Shown: positions 33,951 through 44,353 of the stretch, piece after piece
Position numbering within the stretch: position 1 is the stretch's first letter
How the letters are laid out: the number at the start of each line of letters is the position of its first letter
Assembly (NCBI GenBank): GCA_905182985.1
Contig: CAJJDN010000048.1
Location: 79,543-143,542 of the forward strand
Origin: Paramecium sonneborni
Taxonomy: Eukaryota; Ciliophora; Oligohymenophorea; Peniculida; Parameciidae
Length of the DNA: 64,000 nucleotides
Direction of reading: 5' to 3'
The notes under the pieces: model-generated
The model's input: the letters and a program-made list of their open reading frames with translations, nothing else
Told to the model about the DNA's origin: nothing
The model's database searches: none
Made by a program: the position numbers and the translations under genes

Positions 33951-35208
33951 TTAATATAAATATTAATAGAAATTATTTTTTTTAATTATCAATATATGAA
34001 ATCTATAAAGATAAAAACCTATTAGTATTATTAAAAGAGCAAGATTAACGAAGATGCTTTAAAATAAACATTACCTTATTGTGTAAAAATTGAAAGTTCA
34101 TAAGAAGATGAAAGAAATGATATTCTGAAATTAGAATTCGATAGAGAAAATTGTATACCTTTAAATGAAGTGATCAAATATGCTGTAATATTTATTTAAA
34201 TCTATTTTATAGGAAATTCTTTTACTAAGATTATAACATGGATAAATATTTACTATTATCAAACATTTATTATCTTTAATAGAAAATCCTATATATTCAA
34301 ATTAAAATATTTTTATTTACAACATTTGGTTAATATTTGATTAAAAATAGACACAAAGATTTGTTCTAAATGAACGATGTGTAGCAGATTTTTCATTATT
34401 TTATTCATTCCCTTTAATAGAAAAAACTTAATAAAATTAAGAATAAATTATTAATATAATTACAACAATCTTAAAAGTATGTAATGATATTCCATCAAGC
34501 TATTTTTTTTTTGGATCAAATAAACCTTTTAAATTATTCCTAAAAGAACTTAGTTTAGGATTTAATTAATTTAGATAACAATTTCATGAATATTATAATA
34601 ATAATAAAAATATTGATTAAAAAACTTAAACAGATCTGAATTTAGATACAAAAGATGAATTTGTGGAAGATAAAGAGAATTAAAAGAAGATTGAAAAACT
34701 AATTTTAAAATACATTGAAAAAACCAACTTTAATTCATCTTTAAAATCTATTTTAAATGAATTATTGAAATAATATAATTTTTAATTAGGATTAAAAGCT
34801 TTAAATATGTTTCAATCCAAGGAAAAAGATAAAAAATATGAATTATAACATTTAACAAAATTATTTAAATTTGAATCAGATGAAAAATTGAATTAATTAA
34901 TAGAATAAACTTTTAAGAAACAAAATGAAAAATAAGACATACTAAAATAAGAAATCGAATATAAAGAAACTAATTTATTAAAATATAATGATTTAAAGCA
35001 ATTATATGAAGAAGCAGCTGTTATTTATTTTAAGCATAATGGATATTTTAATGCTTTTGATTAATTTATTGAAATTACAGAAAAAATCATCAATAACTAA
35101 TTAATTTTTGAAGAAAAATTCTATTATATTATAGAACCATAAATTATTGAATATTATAACGATACTTTATATTTAAGATATTTAGAACACCTAGATGACT
35201 AATTATGA
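33951..35208 (+). repeat. Left arm of 1.26-kb inverted repeat
   Basis: Every position x in 33951-35208 pairs with 75434-x in 40226-41483. I checked the register at the outer end, in the middle (34491/40943) and at the stop codon, and found no net gap. The arms are nearly identical except over the last ~45 bp of the coding sequence. The arm begins about 45 bp before the ATG. Confidence 0.93.
33996..35208 (+). CDS. Unknown helical protein, copy A (inverted pair)
   Basis: ATG 33996 (MKSIKIKTYQYYQKSKINED), one 28-nt intron (after KYA), TGA 35206-35208; about 394 residues. Mostly helical, Lys/Gln/Glu-rich text: SLFYSFPLIEKTQQNQEQI, SSYFFFGSNKPFKLFLKELS, LNELLKQYNFQLGLKALNMF, EEAAVIYFKHNGYFNAFDQF. 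No motif is recognised. The final residues (TLYLRYLEHLDDQL) differ from copy B (ILYLKILELIDDLI), while the rest is almost the same. Both copies keep open frames, which argues that both are expressed or that the duplication is recent. Confidence 0.85.
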
Positions 35209-35795
35209 TTTATTTATTATTTATTTTACAGTTTAATAGTAATTTTAGTATACTTTTACTAATTATATTTTTATTTTAGAACCCTAAAATACAATTATTT
35301 CTATCAATCGGTTCATCTTGAAATATAATTTTCTGGAATATTAAAATGAAATATTTCTTCTTGCTAAAATCAATTTAAATATTAATTTTAAAAAAATCAA
35401 TGTACTACTTAATCGTAAAATTGTTCTCTTCATTAAAATATCTTACGAGAAATTAGAAAAACGATATTTATTAATTATGATATTTATTTATTTATTTTAA
35501 AGCTTTGATTTTTTATATTTTATTTATTCATAAGATATGATTTAACTAGTTATACAATAATTTAAAACAGAAATCTTGCCAGCATGTTTTTTTTGTAATT
35601 TTTAGAAATATTGGATAAAGTTGTTTGCAGAAGTTTAGAACTTTTTCTAATAGTGTTAAGTCTTTTTTAATGGAATTAGATAACCTAAACAAGGAATTAT
35701 GATCCACATACCGTAAAAATATATCTATATAGATAAAAAGAATAATATATAATGATATAAAATAAATTTAATCAATTGTCTAATATAAATGAATT
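35209..35795. other. Intergenic region after inverted-repeat arm
   Basis: About 590 bp of T/A-rich DNA between two convergent genes. A 45-codon plus frame (MKYFFLLKSIQILILKKS, near 35345) is probably chance. No RNA gene or repeat recognised. Confidence 0.5.
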
Positions 35796-37098
35796 TCATT
35801 CTTAATCTACCCAACTGGCTGAATCTAATTCATTAAATTTAACTAATAGTTCAGGTTAATCAGTTTAGTAATCTTATATTTAATTATTAAAATCTTTAAT
35901 ATTGAGAAATAAGCTTTAGTTCTAATTAGACACTTAATCAATCTTTAAGTTATTTTTATTTGTAATTTAATTTCCTTCATTATCATTAAGATCCCAAATA
36001 TTAGTAATATTTTTTTTTTATAAATTTTTAATTTGTTATTAGTTTTCGTTTAAATAAGATTACTTTTTTATTTTATCTAATCTTTTGGGTAAAGGTAAGT
36101 AACTAATTTTTTCTTCTTCCTTTTTAGAAAAAAAATAATCATTTTTTGTAAGTTAAATTATTTCTTCATTTTCATCATTCTTCACAAGAATTTGACTAGT
36201 TTCTTATTCTAAAAAATCTAAATTTACTGCTTTTTATTCTATTTCTTTTTAAATGATTTATTTAGTATTCTATTATTATTCATGATTAGTAAAGGAGTTC
36301 TTTTTTGTTATAATTATTTTATTTTATGGTTCAATGATATTTTAGGAATAAATACAATTTTCTGAAAAATTTTATTCTGCAAGTTAAGAATTAGAAAATT
36401 TTTGTTCTATTTCTAAATAATTAATGATATCTTCATTATCAGGAGTTTGTAAATGTTGATTATCATTCTTTGATTTATAAATGGGTTAATCATGTTCTTA
36501 GGTTTCTGGATGGAATAGATCTTTTTTAATTTTAAATTGTAAAGAAGGAATTTGTGAATTTATTAAATCTGGTAGATTTATAGCAAATAAATTGGAATAG
36601 TAAGGTGTACGTTGTCTTTATAAAATACTTTTTCCATTTGATCTAAACCTGATGGCTTCGAAATAGTTAAGCCATAGCATATATATTTCATTTGATTAAG
36701 CCACTAAAACAATGTATTTATCTGTCAAATAAATTGTAATACCAAAGGCATCTTTCCATTCCACTCCTAAATTTGAAAGAGCATAATGTGGTTTATCAGA
36801 AACTGATTATATTTCCTAAAATGAATAGTAAAAGTACTTCAAATGGAATATAGGTGATATCATTAAGAGAGTATTGTTATTTATTGGAATAATAGAGCGT
36901 TATTTAAAGTAGATTTAGAGTAAAGTAGCGTTTATTATAATCTTAAAATATTCTTGAGAAGTCTAGAAGTGGCTTCATCTTTTTAAACCAATCAGATATT
37001 TAAGGTTAAAGAGTTTATGTGTATCGTTGATCAACAATAAATTTGGAATGTACTAAATCTCTTTAAGTTCTTTCTAGATATTTTATTTTTTTGGACAT
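35796..37098 (-). CDS. PH-domain protein
   Basis: ATG 37096-37098 (MSKKIKYLERTQRDLVHSKF), TGA 35796-35798, one 22-nt intron near 36840. Residues ~35-150 have the shape of a pleckstrin-homology domain: ISDWFKKMKPLLDF, YNKRYFTLNLLQITLYYSNK, GITIYLTDKYIVLVAQSNE and the closing helix LWLNYFEAI with its conserved Trp. PH domains bind phosphoinositides or proteins at membranes. The remaining ~280 residues are Asn/Gln/Lys-rich and look disordered (LPLPKRLDKIKKQS, ITNIWDLNDNEGN). Divergent from the gene at 37193. Confidence 0.85.
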
Positions 37099-37192
37099 TC
37101 TTAAAAAATAAGTAATATAGTTATTTATAGATTAATTCCACTTATGTAAAATTGTTTCTAATGCTTTTGATTAATTATTATAATATTAATTT

Positions 37193-38764
37193 ATGAAGAT
37201 CTATAAATCATTTGCATTTGATCAAAATATTCCACAGTCAGATTATGAAAAATATATTAATCCTGACGATTTATTGAATGAGAGTTTTGAAGAATTGAAA
37301 GGAGAATTCAAAAATTACAGATCTAAGAAAGGAAGAGATATAATAAAACAAGAGATGGAAATGAGAAAATAACTGTAATTGAAAAGTATACTCATAACTT
37401 TAAAAGTAGGAAAAAAAAATTAATCTGGGTTGGTTGCTTAACAAAAGAAGCATGAGGAGCAAGATAATTAAAAAGACATGTTAGGAAATATTGGATTGTT
37501 GATTCGATAATAAGAGAGGAAATGCAAATAAATAAAAAAAGAAGTGCAGTCGCGTACATAATTGAATATAGACATGCAGCAAACTTTGGTTAGGATTATA
37601 CCATGATGAAACAGAAAATCCAGTAATTTATTTATGGGGACAATTTAGGAAGACTGATGTTACAAAATAACCAATATTCAGTTAAGAAGACTTTGCTAAG
37701 TTGATTTAAAGAGAGGACGAAGATGAATTGAAATAAACTTAAACAAGAATTATGCATAAACCTAGAGAGTTAAATATATTTTTAAATATTAGGGGTTTTA
37801 AATCTCGATTCATAGAAAAACAAGTACCAATGTATAAAAATATGGAGTAGTCTTCAGAAATAGATTCAAAAAAGTAAATGGATAGTAAAATATTAACGAA
37901 ATCAAATAAAACTCTTAAACAGTATTATAAATATTTAAAATATAGATTTGGTTTATAATAATCTCGAGAATCACCTTCTAATGCAATGTTTGATGGTGAG
38001 GCTAAACGTATATCGAAATCATATCTCTATAAGACTTGGTTGAAAGGAGAAGAAGCATAAAATAAGAAATTAAAAAAACCAAGGAGAACTGAATCTTATC
38101 ATAAAGCAGCTGCTTAAAGAGAAGAAATAAAAAGCTAATTGAAGGAAAGAGCATAAGTGGCATTCAAGAGGTATGAAAGTATGGGAAAGAGTATAAAATA
38201 TATATTAAAATTTTAAGCATGGGAGAAATTTGGGGTATTTTCATAGGATATTTTGGATTTTAGAATGTAAACATTAAAAGAGGCAAAGATTTAAAGATTG
38301 TATTTATTTAAAAATAACAAAGATTACTTGAATAACAAGAACATGATCTTAAAAAGGTCGAATAAAATGAGTAATAAATTGAATTATTTTAAAAGGTAAA
38401 GAGATACTGACATGCTTACTAGATTAGTGAAAGTGATTACTAAACCTAATTCAGATAATAAAGAAGAAGTTAAAACAAACTTTGAGTACCATGAATAAAG
38501 GTTAAAAGATATGAGAACGAAGACTAGATAAATTTAGAGAGCTGGATTTTGAATAATAATATTTATAAATTAATGTTAAAGCGATAAAAACATGAGCTTA
38601 AAGAATAATATTAAGATAGAAAGAAAATATATGAATTAGTCTTAAAGAAGAATAAAGACAGAGCAACTGTGTTGAGCAATATTTATGTGAATATAAAATA
38701 TATGGGAAATAAATATCCAAAAGAATTAGAAGATGAGTTGAATTAATATATAGCATAGTTATGA
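37193..38764 (+). CDS. Basic coiled-coil hypothetical protein
   Basis: ATG 37193 (MKIYKSFAFDQNIPQSDYEK), TGA 38762-38764. A 28-nt intron near 37541-37568 joins RQQERKCKQIKKE to TCSKLWLGLYHDETENPVIY. A 23-nt intron ending AAG near 38488 joins KTNFE to YENEDQINLESWILNNN. The text is strongly basic and helical, with RIMHKPRELNIFLNIRGFKS, SRESPSNAMFDGEAKRISKS and a C-terminus KNKDRATVLSNIYVN...ELEDELNQYIAQL. No domain recognised; possibly a cytoskeletal or ciliary protein. Ends 42 bp before the eS31 gene. Confidence 0.75.
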
Positions 38765-38806
38765 AAATTTGAGATATAAATTAAATCTTTTTTTTTAAAA
38801 AGTATT

Positions 38807-39395
38807 ATGATCATCTAGGTGGGTCACCTTAATGGAGAGGTGAAAACATACAATTTAGCAGACTAGTGTACTGCAGCAGAATTAATGAATGTTTTGAACT
38901 CTGAATTAGCATGTGAAGTTCAATTGGTTTAATCTGGAGAATTAGTGAATGCATCATCAATATTGGCAGGAGAAAGAATCTATTATGTTACAGTTGATGC
39001 AGAAGGAGGTAAGAAAAAGAAGAAAAAGAAGAAGAATTTTGCCAAGCCCAAAAAGAAGAAGCATAGACACCGAAAGGTTAAGTTGGCTACCCTTAAATTA
39101 TACAATGTTGATAATAAGGGTGTTGTCTAAAGATCTCATAAATAATGTCCTTAATGTCCATAAGGTGTTTATATGGCTAAACACTACGACAGACATTATT
39201 GTGGTCTTTGTCATTAAACCTTTAGAATGGATGAAGCTACAGTAAGCATAAACAATATATTTTAAGATTAAAGCCAACTTAGAAGCAATCAAAAAATAAC
39301 AAGCTGCCAAAGCTGCTGCTGCTGCCGCTGCTGCTCCAGCTGGTGGGGCTGCCGATAAAGGAGCTGCAGGAGGTAAAAAAGGAAAGAAAAAATGA
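38807..39395 (+). CDS. RPS27A: Ribosomal protein eS31 (RPS27A) with degenerate ubiquitin domain
   Basis: ATG 38807, TGA 39393-39395; intron 39242-39266 (25 nt, ends AAG). Residues 1-68 form a shortened ubiquitin-like domain (ubiquitin is 76) beginning MIIQVGHLNGEVKTYNLADQ and ending VTVDAEGG just before a run of Lys, the place where processing would occur. The S27a part is typical: NFAKPKKKKHRHRKVKLATL, then KLYNVDNKG, CPQCPQGVYMAKHYDRHYCG, and LCHQTF, with the four zinc cysteines. Unusually, an Ala/Gly/Lys tail (AAKAAAAAAAAPAGGAADKG... GKKGKKK) extends the protein. It is part of the small ribosomal subunit. Confidence 0.95.
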
Positions 39396-40225
39396 AATAT
39401 ATTATCTAGTATATTAATAAAGAATTTAATTAATCAATTAATCTTAAAAGGATTCCATCTATACTTAATAATCTCTTCAAACCCTTCAATAATTAGTTTA
39501 TTGACTTTATTTTTATTCATTTCTTATTAGTTTTGTTATTCCTATTTTAAATAGATTATTTAATAAAATTAAGTTTAGAGGAGTAAGTTTACTTATGTTC
39601 TAAAATACACAATTTTTATTTTAATATTTTGAAATTGAAGTGTGTTGATAAATATTTCATCCTTATGTTATTCAATTTTATTTTAATATACTCTTTTAAT
39701 TACACTTATAGATCTTTAAGCTTTGAGCACATTATCAGAAGTTTTCAATGAGTATTTATAAATTAAATCCTTTCATTTTATTCATGTTATATATGTTATA
39801 TATTAAAAAAATGTTTTTGTTGTTTGATGAAAATAATAATCTATTTTTTGAATTCTTTTTTTCGCTTCGATATCATTTTTATTTGCTTAATTGTGCTATT
39901 AAATAAACCTTTTTTTTGGAAAAGCTAGAAAATTGTTAAAATTTTAATACTTATTTTTTATAAAACTATATTGAGTTTTGCTTGAAGCAAAGCTCATGAG
40001 ATATAATTTAAATCAGGAAATTATTTAACTTTTTCCCTAATTAGCGATTCTTTAAACAAATTATAATTTGTTTCTGAGGTATAAGCCTAAGAATAATTAG
40101 ATATGTAATTGAACAATTTGATAAATCTTTTGCAGTATCTAAATCGTTAATATAAATTTAAATTATTATCATTTCGGGTAACATAAATCTTAGAAATATA
40201 AGAAGTTTTATATATTTTAATAAAT
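39396..40225. other. Region without confident gene
   Basis: About 830 bp, T/A-rich. On the minus strand short stretches look protein-like (LEHKQTYSSKLNFIKQSIQN ending at a TGA near 39518; NKLIIEGFEEIIKYRWNPF ending near 39437), but no start or splice pattern joins them. Could be an unrecognised short gene or decayed sequence beside the inverted repeat. Confidence 0.4.
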
Positions 40226-41438
40226 TCATATTAAATCATCAATTAATTCTAAAATTTTAAGATACAGAATATCGTTATAATATTCAATAATTTATGGTTC
40301 TATAATATAATAGAATTTTTCTTCAAAAATTAATTAGTTAGTGGTGATTTTTTCTGTAATTTCAATAAATTAATCAAAAGCATTAAAATATCCATTATGC
40401 TTAAAATAAATAACAGCTGCTTCTTCATATAATGGCTTTAAATCATTTTATTTTAATAAATTAGTTTCTTTATATTCGATTTCTTATTTTAGTATGTCTT
40501 ATTTTTCATTTTGTTTCTTAAAAGTTTATTCTATTAATTAATTCAATTTTTCATCTGATTCAAATTTAAATAATTTTGTTAAATGTTATAATTCATATTT
40601 TTTATCTTTTTCCTTGGATTGAAACATATTTAAAGCTTTTAATCCTAATTAAAAATTATATTATTTCAATAATTCATTTAAAATAGATTTTAAAGATGAA
40701 TTAAAGTTGCTTTTTTCAATGTATTTTTAAATTAGTTTTTCAATCTTCTTTTAATTCTCTTTATCTTCCACAAATTCATCTTTTGTATCTAAATTCAGAT
40801 CTGTTTAAGTTTTTTAATCAATATTTTTATTATTATTATAATATTCATGAAATTGTTATCTAAATTAATTAAATCCTAAACTAAGTTCTTTTAGGAATAA
40901 TTTAAAAGGTTTTTTTGATTCAAAAAAAAAATAGCTTGATGGAATATCATTACATACTTTTAAGATTGTTGTAATTATATTAATAATTTATTCTTAATTT
41001 TATTAAGTTTTTTCTATTAAAGGGAATGAATAAAATAATGAAAAATCTGCTACACATCGTTCATTTAGAACAAATCTTTGTGTCTATTTTTAATCAAATA
41101 TTAACCAAATGTTGTAAATAAAAATATTTTAATTTGAATATATAGGATTTTCTATTAAAGATAATAAATGTTTGATAATCGTAAATATTTATCCATGTTA
41201 TAATCTTAGTAAAAGAATTTCCTATAAAATAGATTTAAATAAATATTACAGCATATTTGATCACTTCATTTAAAGGTATACAATTTTCTCTATCGAATTC
41301 TAATTTCAGAATATCATTTCTTTCATCTTCTTATGAACTTTCAATTTTTACACAATAAGGTAATGTTTATTATAAAGCGTCTTCGTTAATCTTGCTCTTT
41401 TAATAATACTAATAGGTTTTTATCTTTATAGATTTCAT
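40226..41438 (-). CDS. Unknown helical protein, copy B (inverted pair)
   Basis: The ATG at 41436-41438 corresponds exactly to that of copy A, and TGA 40226-40228 to its stop. Same 28-nt intron and length. Small differences are visible in the bases (for example gcgtcttcg versus gcatcttcg near 41385), and the C-terminal ~14 codons are replaced by ILYLKILELIDDLI. Function unknown; see copy A. Confidence 0.85.
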
Positions 41439-41483
41439 ATATTGATAATTAAAAAAAATAATTTCTATTAATATTTATATTAA
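40226..41483 (-). repeat. Right arm of 1.26-kb inverted repeat
   Basis: Reverse complement of 33951-35208 (see left arm). Outside the arms the flanks are unrelated, and the arms diverge sharply near 40262, inside the last codons of the gene. Confidence 0.93.
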
Positions 41484-41583
41484 GCAATGGTGCATTTAGA
41501 ATATGAAAAATTTTTGTTTTGTATAAAATAATTTTCCTCAATATTTTAAAGATTATTAAATTTAATTATTAAAATATATTGAA

Positions 41584-42195
41584 ATGGATAATAAAAATTT
41601 GCATATAACAATAAGTGCTTTTGGCAAATTTGGTAATGTAGTAACAAATCCAACTAGTGTTATTGTGTCAGAGTTTACAAAAGAATTTAAGGACAAATAT
41701 AACATAATTCATTCAGAGGTATTAGAAGTTTCTACAGTTGCTTGTGAATAATATTTAAAAAACTTGCCTAATCATACTTTAAATATTCATTTTGGAGTTT
41801 ATGATGGATCTCAAGAATTTAATATAGAATAATGCGGTTATAACTTAAAAGATTTTGGGATACCTGATATGAAAGGATACCTTGCACATAATGAATGCAT
41901 TGAAAAGGATTGTGAAAAAGATTTTTGCAGATAAACAAAAATCAATACAGATTTATTAGTTGAATATTTATCAGAAAAATTTCCAGTAGAAGAATCTTCA
42001 GATCCAGGTAGATACATATGTAATTACATATATTATTGTTCTTTATTAAAAAGTTAGTAATGTCCAAATTCAGCATGTTTATTTGTTCATTTTCCAGCAT
42101 TTCGTACAATTTCAAAAGAAATATAAGTTGATTTTGTTGAGAATTTATTGAAGACTCTACATAAATTACATTAGAGTGGTCATTTGTTTAAGTGA
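41584..42195 (+). CDS. Pyroglutamyl-peptidase I (family C15)
   Basis: A single exon of 203 residues, ATG 41584 (MDNKNLHITISAFGKFGNVV) to TGA 42193-42195. The N-terminal SAFGKFGNVVTNPTS corresponds to the GFGPF....NPS motif. EVLEVSTVACEQY and HFGVYDGSQEFNIEQCGYN fit the core with its catalytic Glu region. SSDPGRYICNYIYYCSL carries the catalytic Cys, and LFVHFPAF the catalytic His. The enzyme removes N-terminal pyroglutamate from peptides in the cytosol. The next gene starts 12 bp downstream on the same strand. Confidence 0.92.
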
Positions 42196-42207
42196 TTAAA
42201 TATAATT

Positions 42208-43110
42208 ATGCAAAATATTAAATAAAGAAAACCTTATTTATAAGTTCACTTTGAACCTCTAACAGAAAGAATAGAGAGAAAAAAATAAGCATAAATGAAG
42301 AATGTGTTATTAAGAAATGTACATACGTAAAGGATGAAACACAGTTTAAGTGTGCCACATAATTAAAGATTTTTAAATAGATTCGAAACTTTACCAAAAC
42401 ATTAATGTCCATTTCGAAAAGGAACTGTAGAGGAACTTTAAATAAGAGAATAATCTCCATAAAAAAGAGAATCATTAGCAATTAATGTCAAACACTCTTA
42501 ATTGAACTTAGAAATAAGGGAAAGGTAATAAAGAAAGAGTTGTGATTGTTCATAATGTGGAAAGGAAACTATATTCTAAAAAGACTCAAAAAAAGATGGT
42601 GTTTTTATAAGTTAATAAATAAAAGACTAAGAAGCATTGGCAAATAAATTTTAAAGAACATAAAAGAAGTAACATGAAAAGTTATATCCACAATATTTAA
42701 ATACAAAGAGTATTCATATAGATGAAGGTGTAGATACTCGTAATGATTTTATAATTAATTCATTCGAGCATCTTGAAGATATTCCTTCATCTAACTGTAC
42801 TAATAAGACAAAGAGCAAATCTACTTTTTTTGACTCCTTTTTAATTAAACAACAATAGATTGCAGTTGATTAAAGGAGAAAATTTTCCAATCATCGAAAA
42901 ATTTTTGATAAATATCGTTCAATTCCATTTCTTCCTGGTGATTTTTAAAAAGCATTAACTCCTAGAACACCAGCAACAATGACTACAACTTTATTTCCAT
43001 CTCCAAGGAAATTGAAAACAAATGTCTAGATGTATCTTTAACCAATCAAAAGACCTTAGAAATAACATAATAGATTGTTAACCCTTCCAGAGTTTAGATA
43101 ATTAATATGA
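42208..43110 (+). CDS. Hypothetical basic protein with CxxC motifs
   Basis: Single exon, ATG 42208 (MQNIKQRKPYLQVHFEPLTE), TGA 43108-43110, 300 residues. Lys/Arg/Gln-rich. A short SCDCSQCGKE could be part of a metal site. The C-terminal third has SP/TP-type phosphorylation sites (FQKALTPRTPATMTTTLFP, SPRKLKTNVQM). No known domain seen. Confidence 0.78.
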
Positions 43111-43206
43111 TTTAATTTTTGATGACATTTTTTTATTTATTGTTTACTCTTAAAGATTTAATTCAAAAGCTATGACTGTTGAGTATTGATTAAATTAATT
43201 AAAAAT

Positions 43207-44257
43207 ATGAGTAGCTAGAAAGGAAACTAAAAGTATATATTTTGGTTCTTATAAAGATAGCCATCTATAAATAAATCTATTAGAAAGAAGAGTAAAGACT
43301 CTGATTCTAGTTCATCTGAAAGAAGGTATGGTAAATTTTGGAAACCAAATGAGGACACATTGCTTCTTGATTTATATAGGAAATATAATGGAAACTGGCA
43401 ATAGATTTCTGATGAGATGCCTGGAAGAAATTTAAGTTAATGTTAATAGAGATGGAAGAGAATCAATCCTAATAAGGTAGTTTTAAAGGTTATAGAATAT
43501 TAGACGAAATTACGTAAGTAATGGACAGATGAAGAGGACAAAAGAGTCATAGAACTTGTATTATAATAGGGTCGTAATTGGAAGGTAATCGAAGGGTTTA
43601 TGGAAGGACGTTCTAGTAAGTAAATAAGAGAGAGATTTTTAAACAATTTGGACCCAGAGATTAATCGATCAAAATTCACAGTTCAAGAGGATTAAATAAT
43701 TTTAGAGTAATATAGAATATATGGACCAAAATGGAGTGAAATTGCAAAAATGTTAGATAGAAGACCAGTAATAAAATGATTAAATTAAATAGGAAAACTA
43801 AGTGAAGAATAGATTTTATTCACATATAAAGAGAGTAAGTATGTTGGAAGAAAAATCAGATGATGAAAATAGTGATGTAGATTCATCTAAATCTGAATAG
43901 GCGCATATTCCTCCTCCAATTTAAATTTATTAGCCTCTTGAAACAATATAATCAATAAAGGAGGAAAATGAGAATATAAAAAATGATTCTTTTAATAATG
44001 TATAGAATTGCACTCCTTCAAATAGAATTTAACCTTCAATTAATTTGATATAAGGATTGGATTCTTTCGATTCAAAATAATTTGATGGAGTACACTCTTA
44101 AGATATATCACCTTTTCATTAAAGAAGAATATTGAATGAATATAGTCCAATCAATTTTGAATATGAAAATCATCATCCTAGTTTCGATAATGTATAAGAG
44201 GATGTTAAAGAGTTAAGAAGTTAGATAGAATGCATAAGTTTAGAAAAAATTAATTGA
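43207..44257 (+). CDS. Three-repeat Myb protein
   Basis: ATG 43207, TGA 44255-44257. Introns of 27 nt (after NPNK) and 25 nt (after RRP) restore the frame. Three Myb/SANT repeats: KFWKPNEDTLLLDLYRKY...NWQQISDEMPGRNLSQCQQR; KQWTDEEDKRVIELVLQQG...NWKVIEGFMEGRSSKQIRER; and KFTVQEDQIILEQYRIYG...KWSEIAKMLDRRPENQVKNR. The spacing and the conserved Trp residues match animal/plant 3R-Myb factors, which control cell-cycle genes. The C-terminal half is Ser/Asn/Gln-rich (DSSKSEQAHIPPPIQIYQ). Nuclear DNA-binding regulator by inference. Confidence 0.9.
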
Positions 44258-44353
44258 GAATTGATTAATTTATTTATTTATTTATTTTAATATATCCCAT
44301 CTAATCATAAATCAATCAGATTTGTTTTTAATTTAATTTAATAAATAACATAA

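Noticed and set aside
39098..39310. Minus-strand ORF over the eS31 gene
   Set aside because: Antisense to the zinc-ribbon and intron region of eS31, which is unambiguous.
33951..41483. Inverted repeat as the ends of a transposable element
   Set aside because: The arms contain a complete non-transposase gene, there is no target-site duplication visible at the outer ends, and the interior holds ordinary host genes including eS31.
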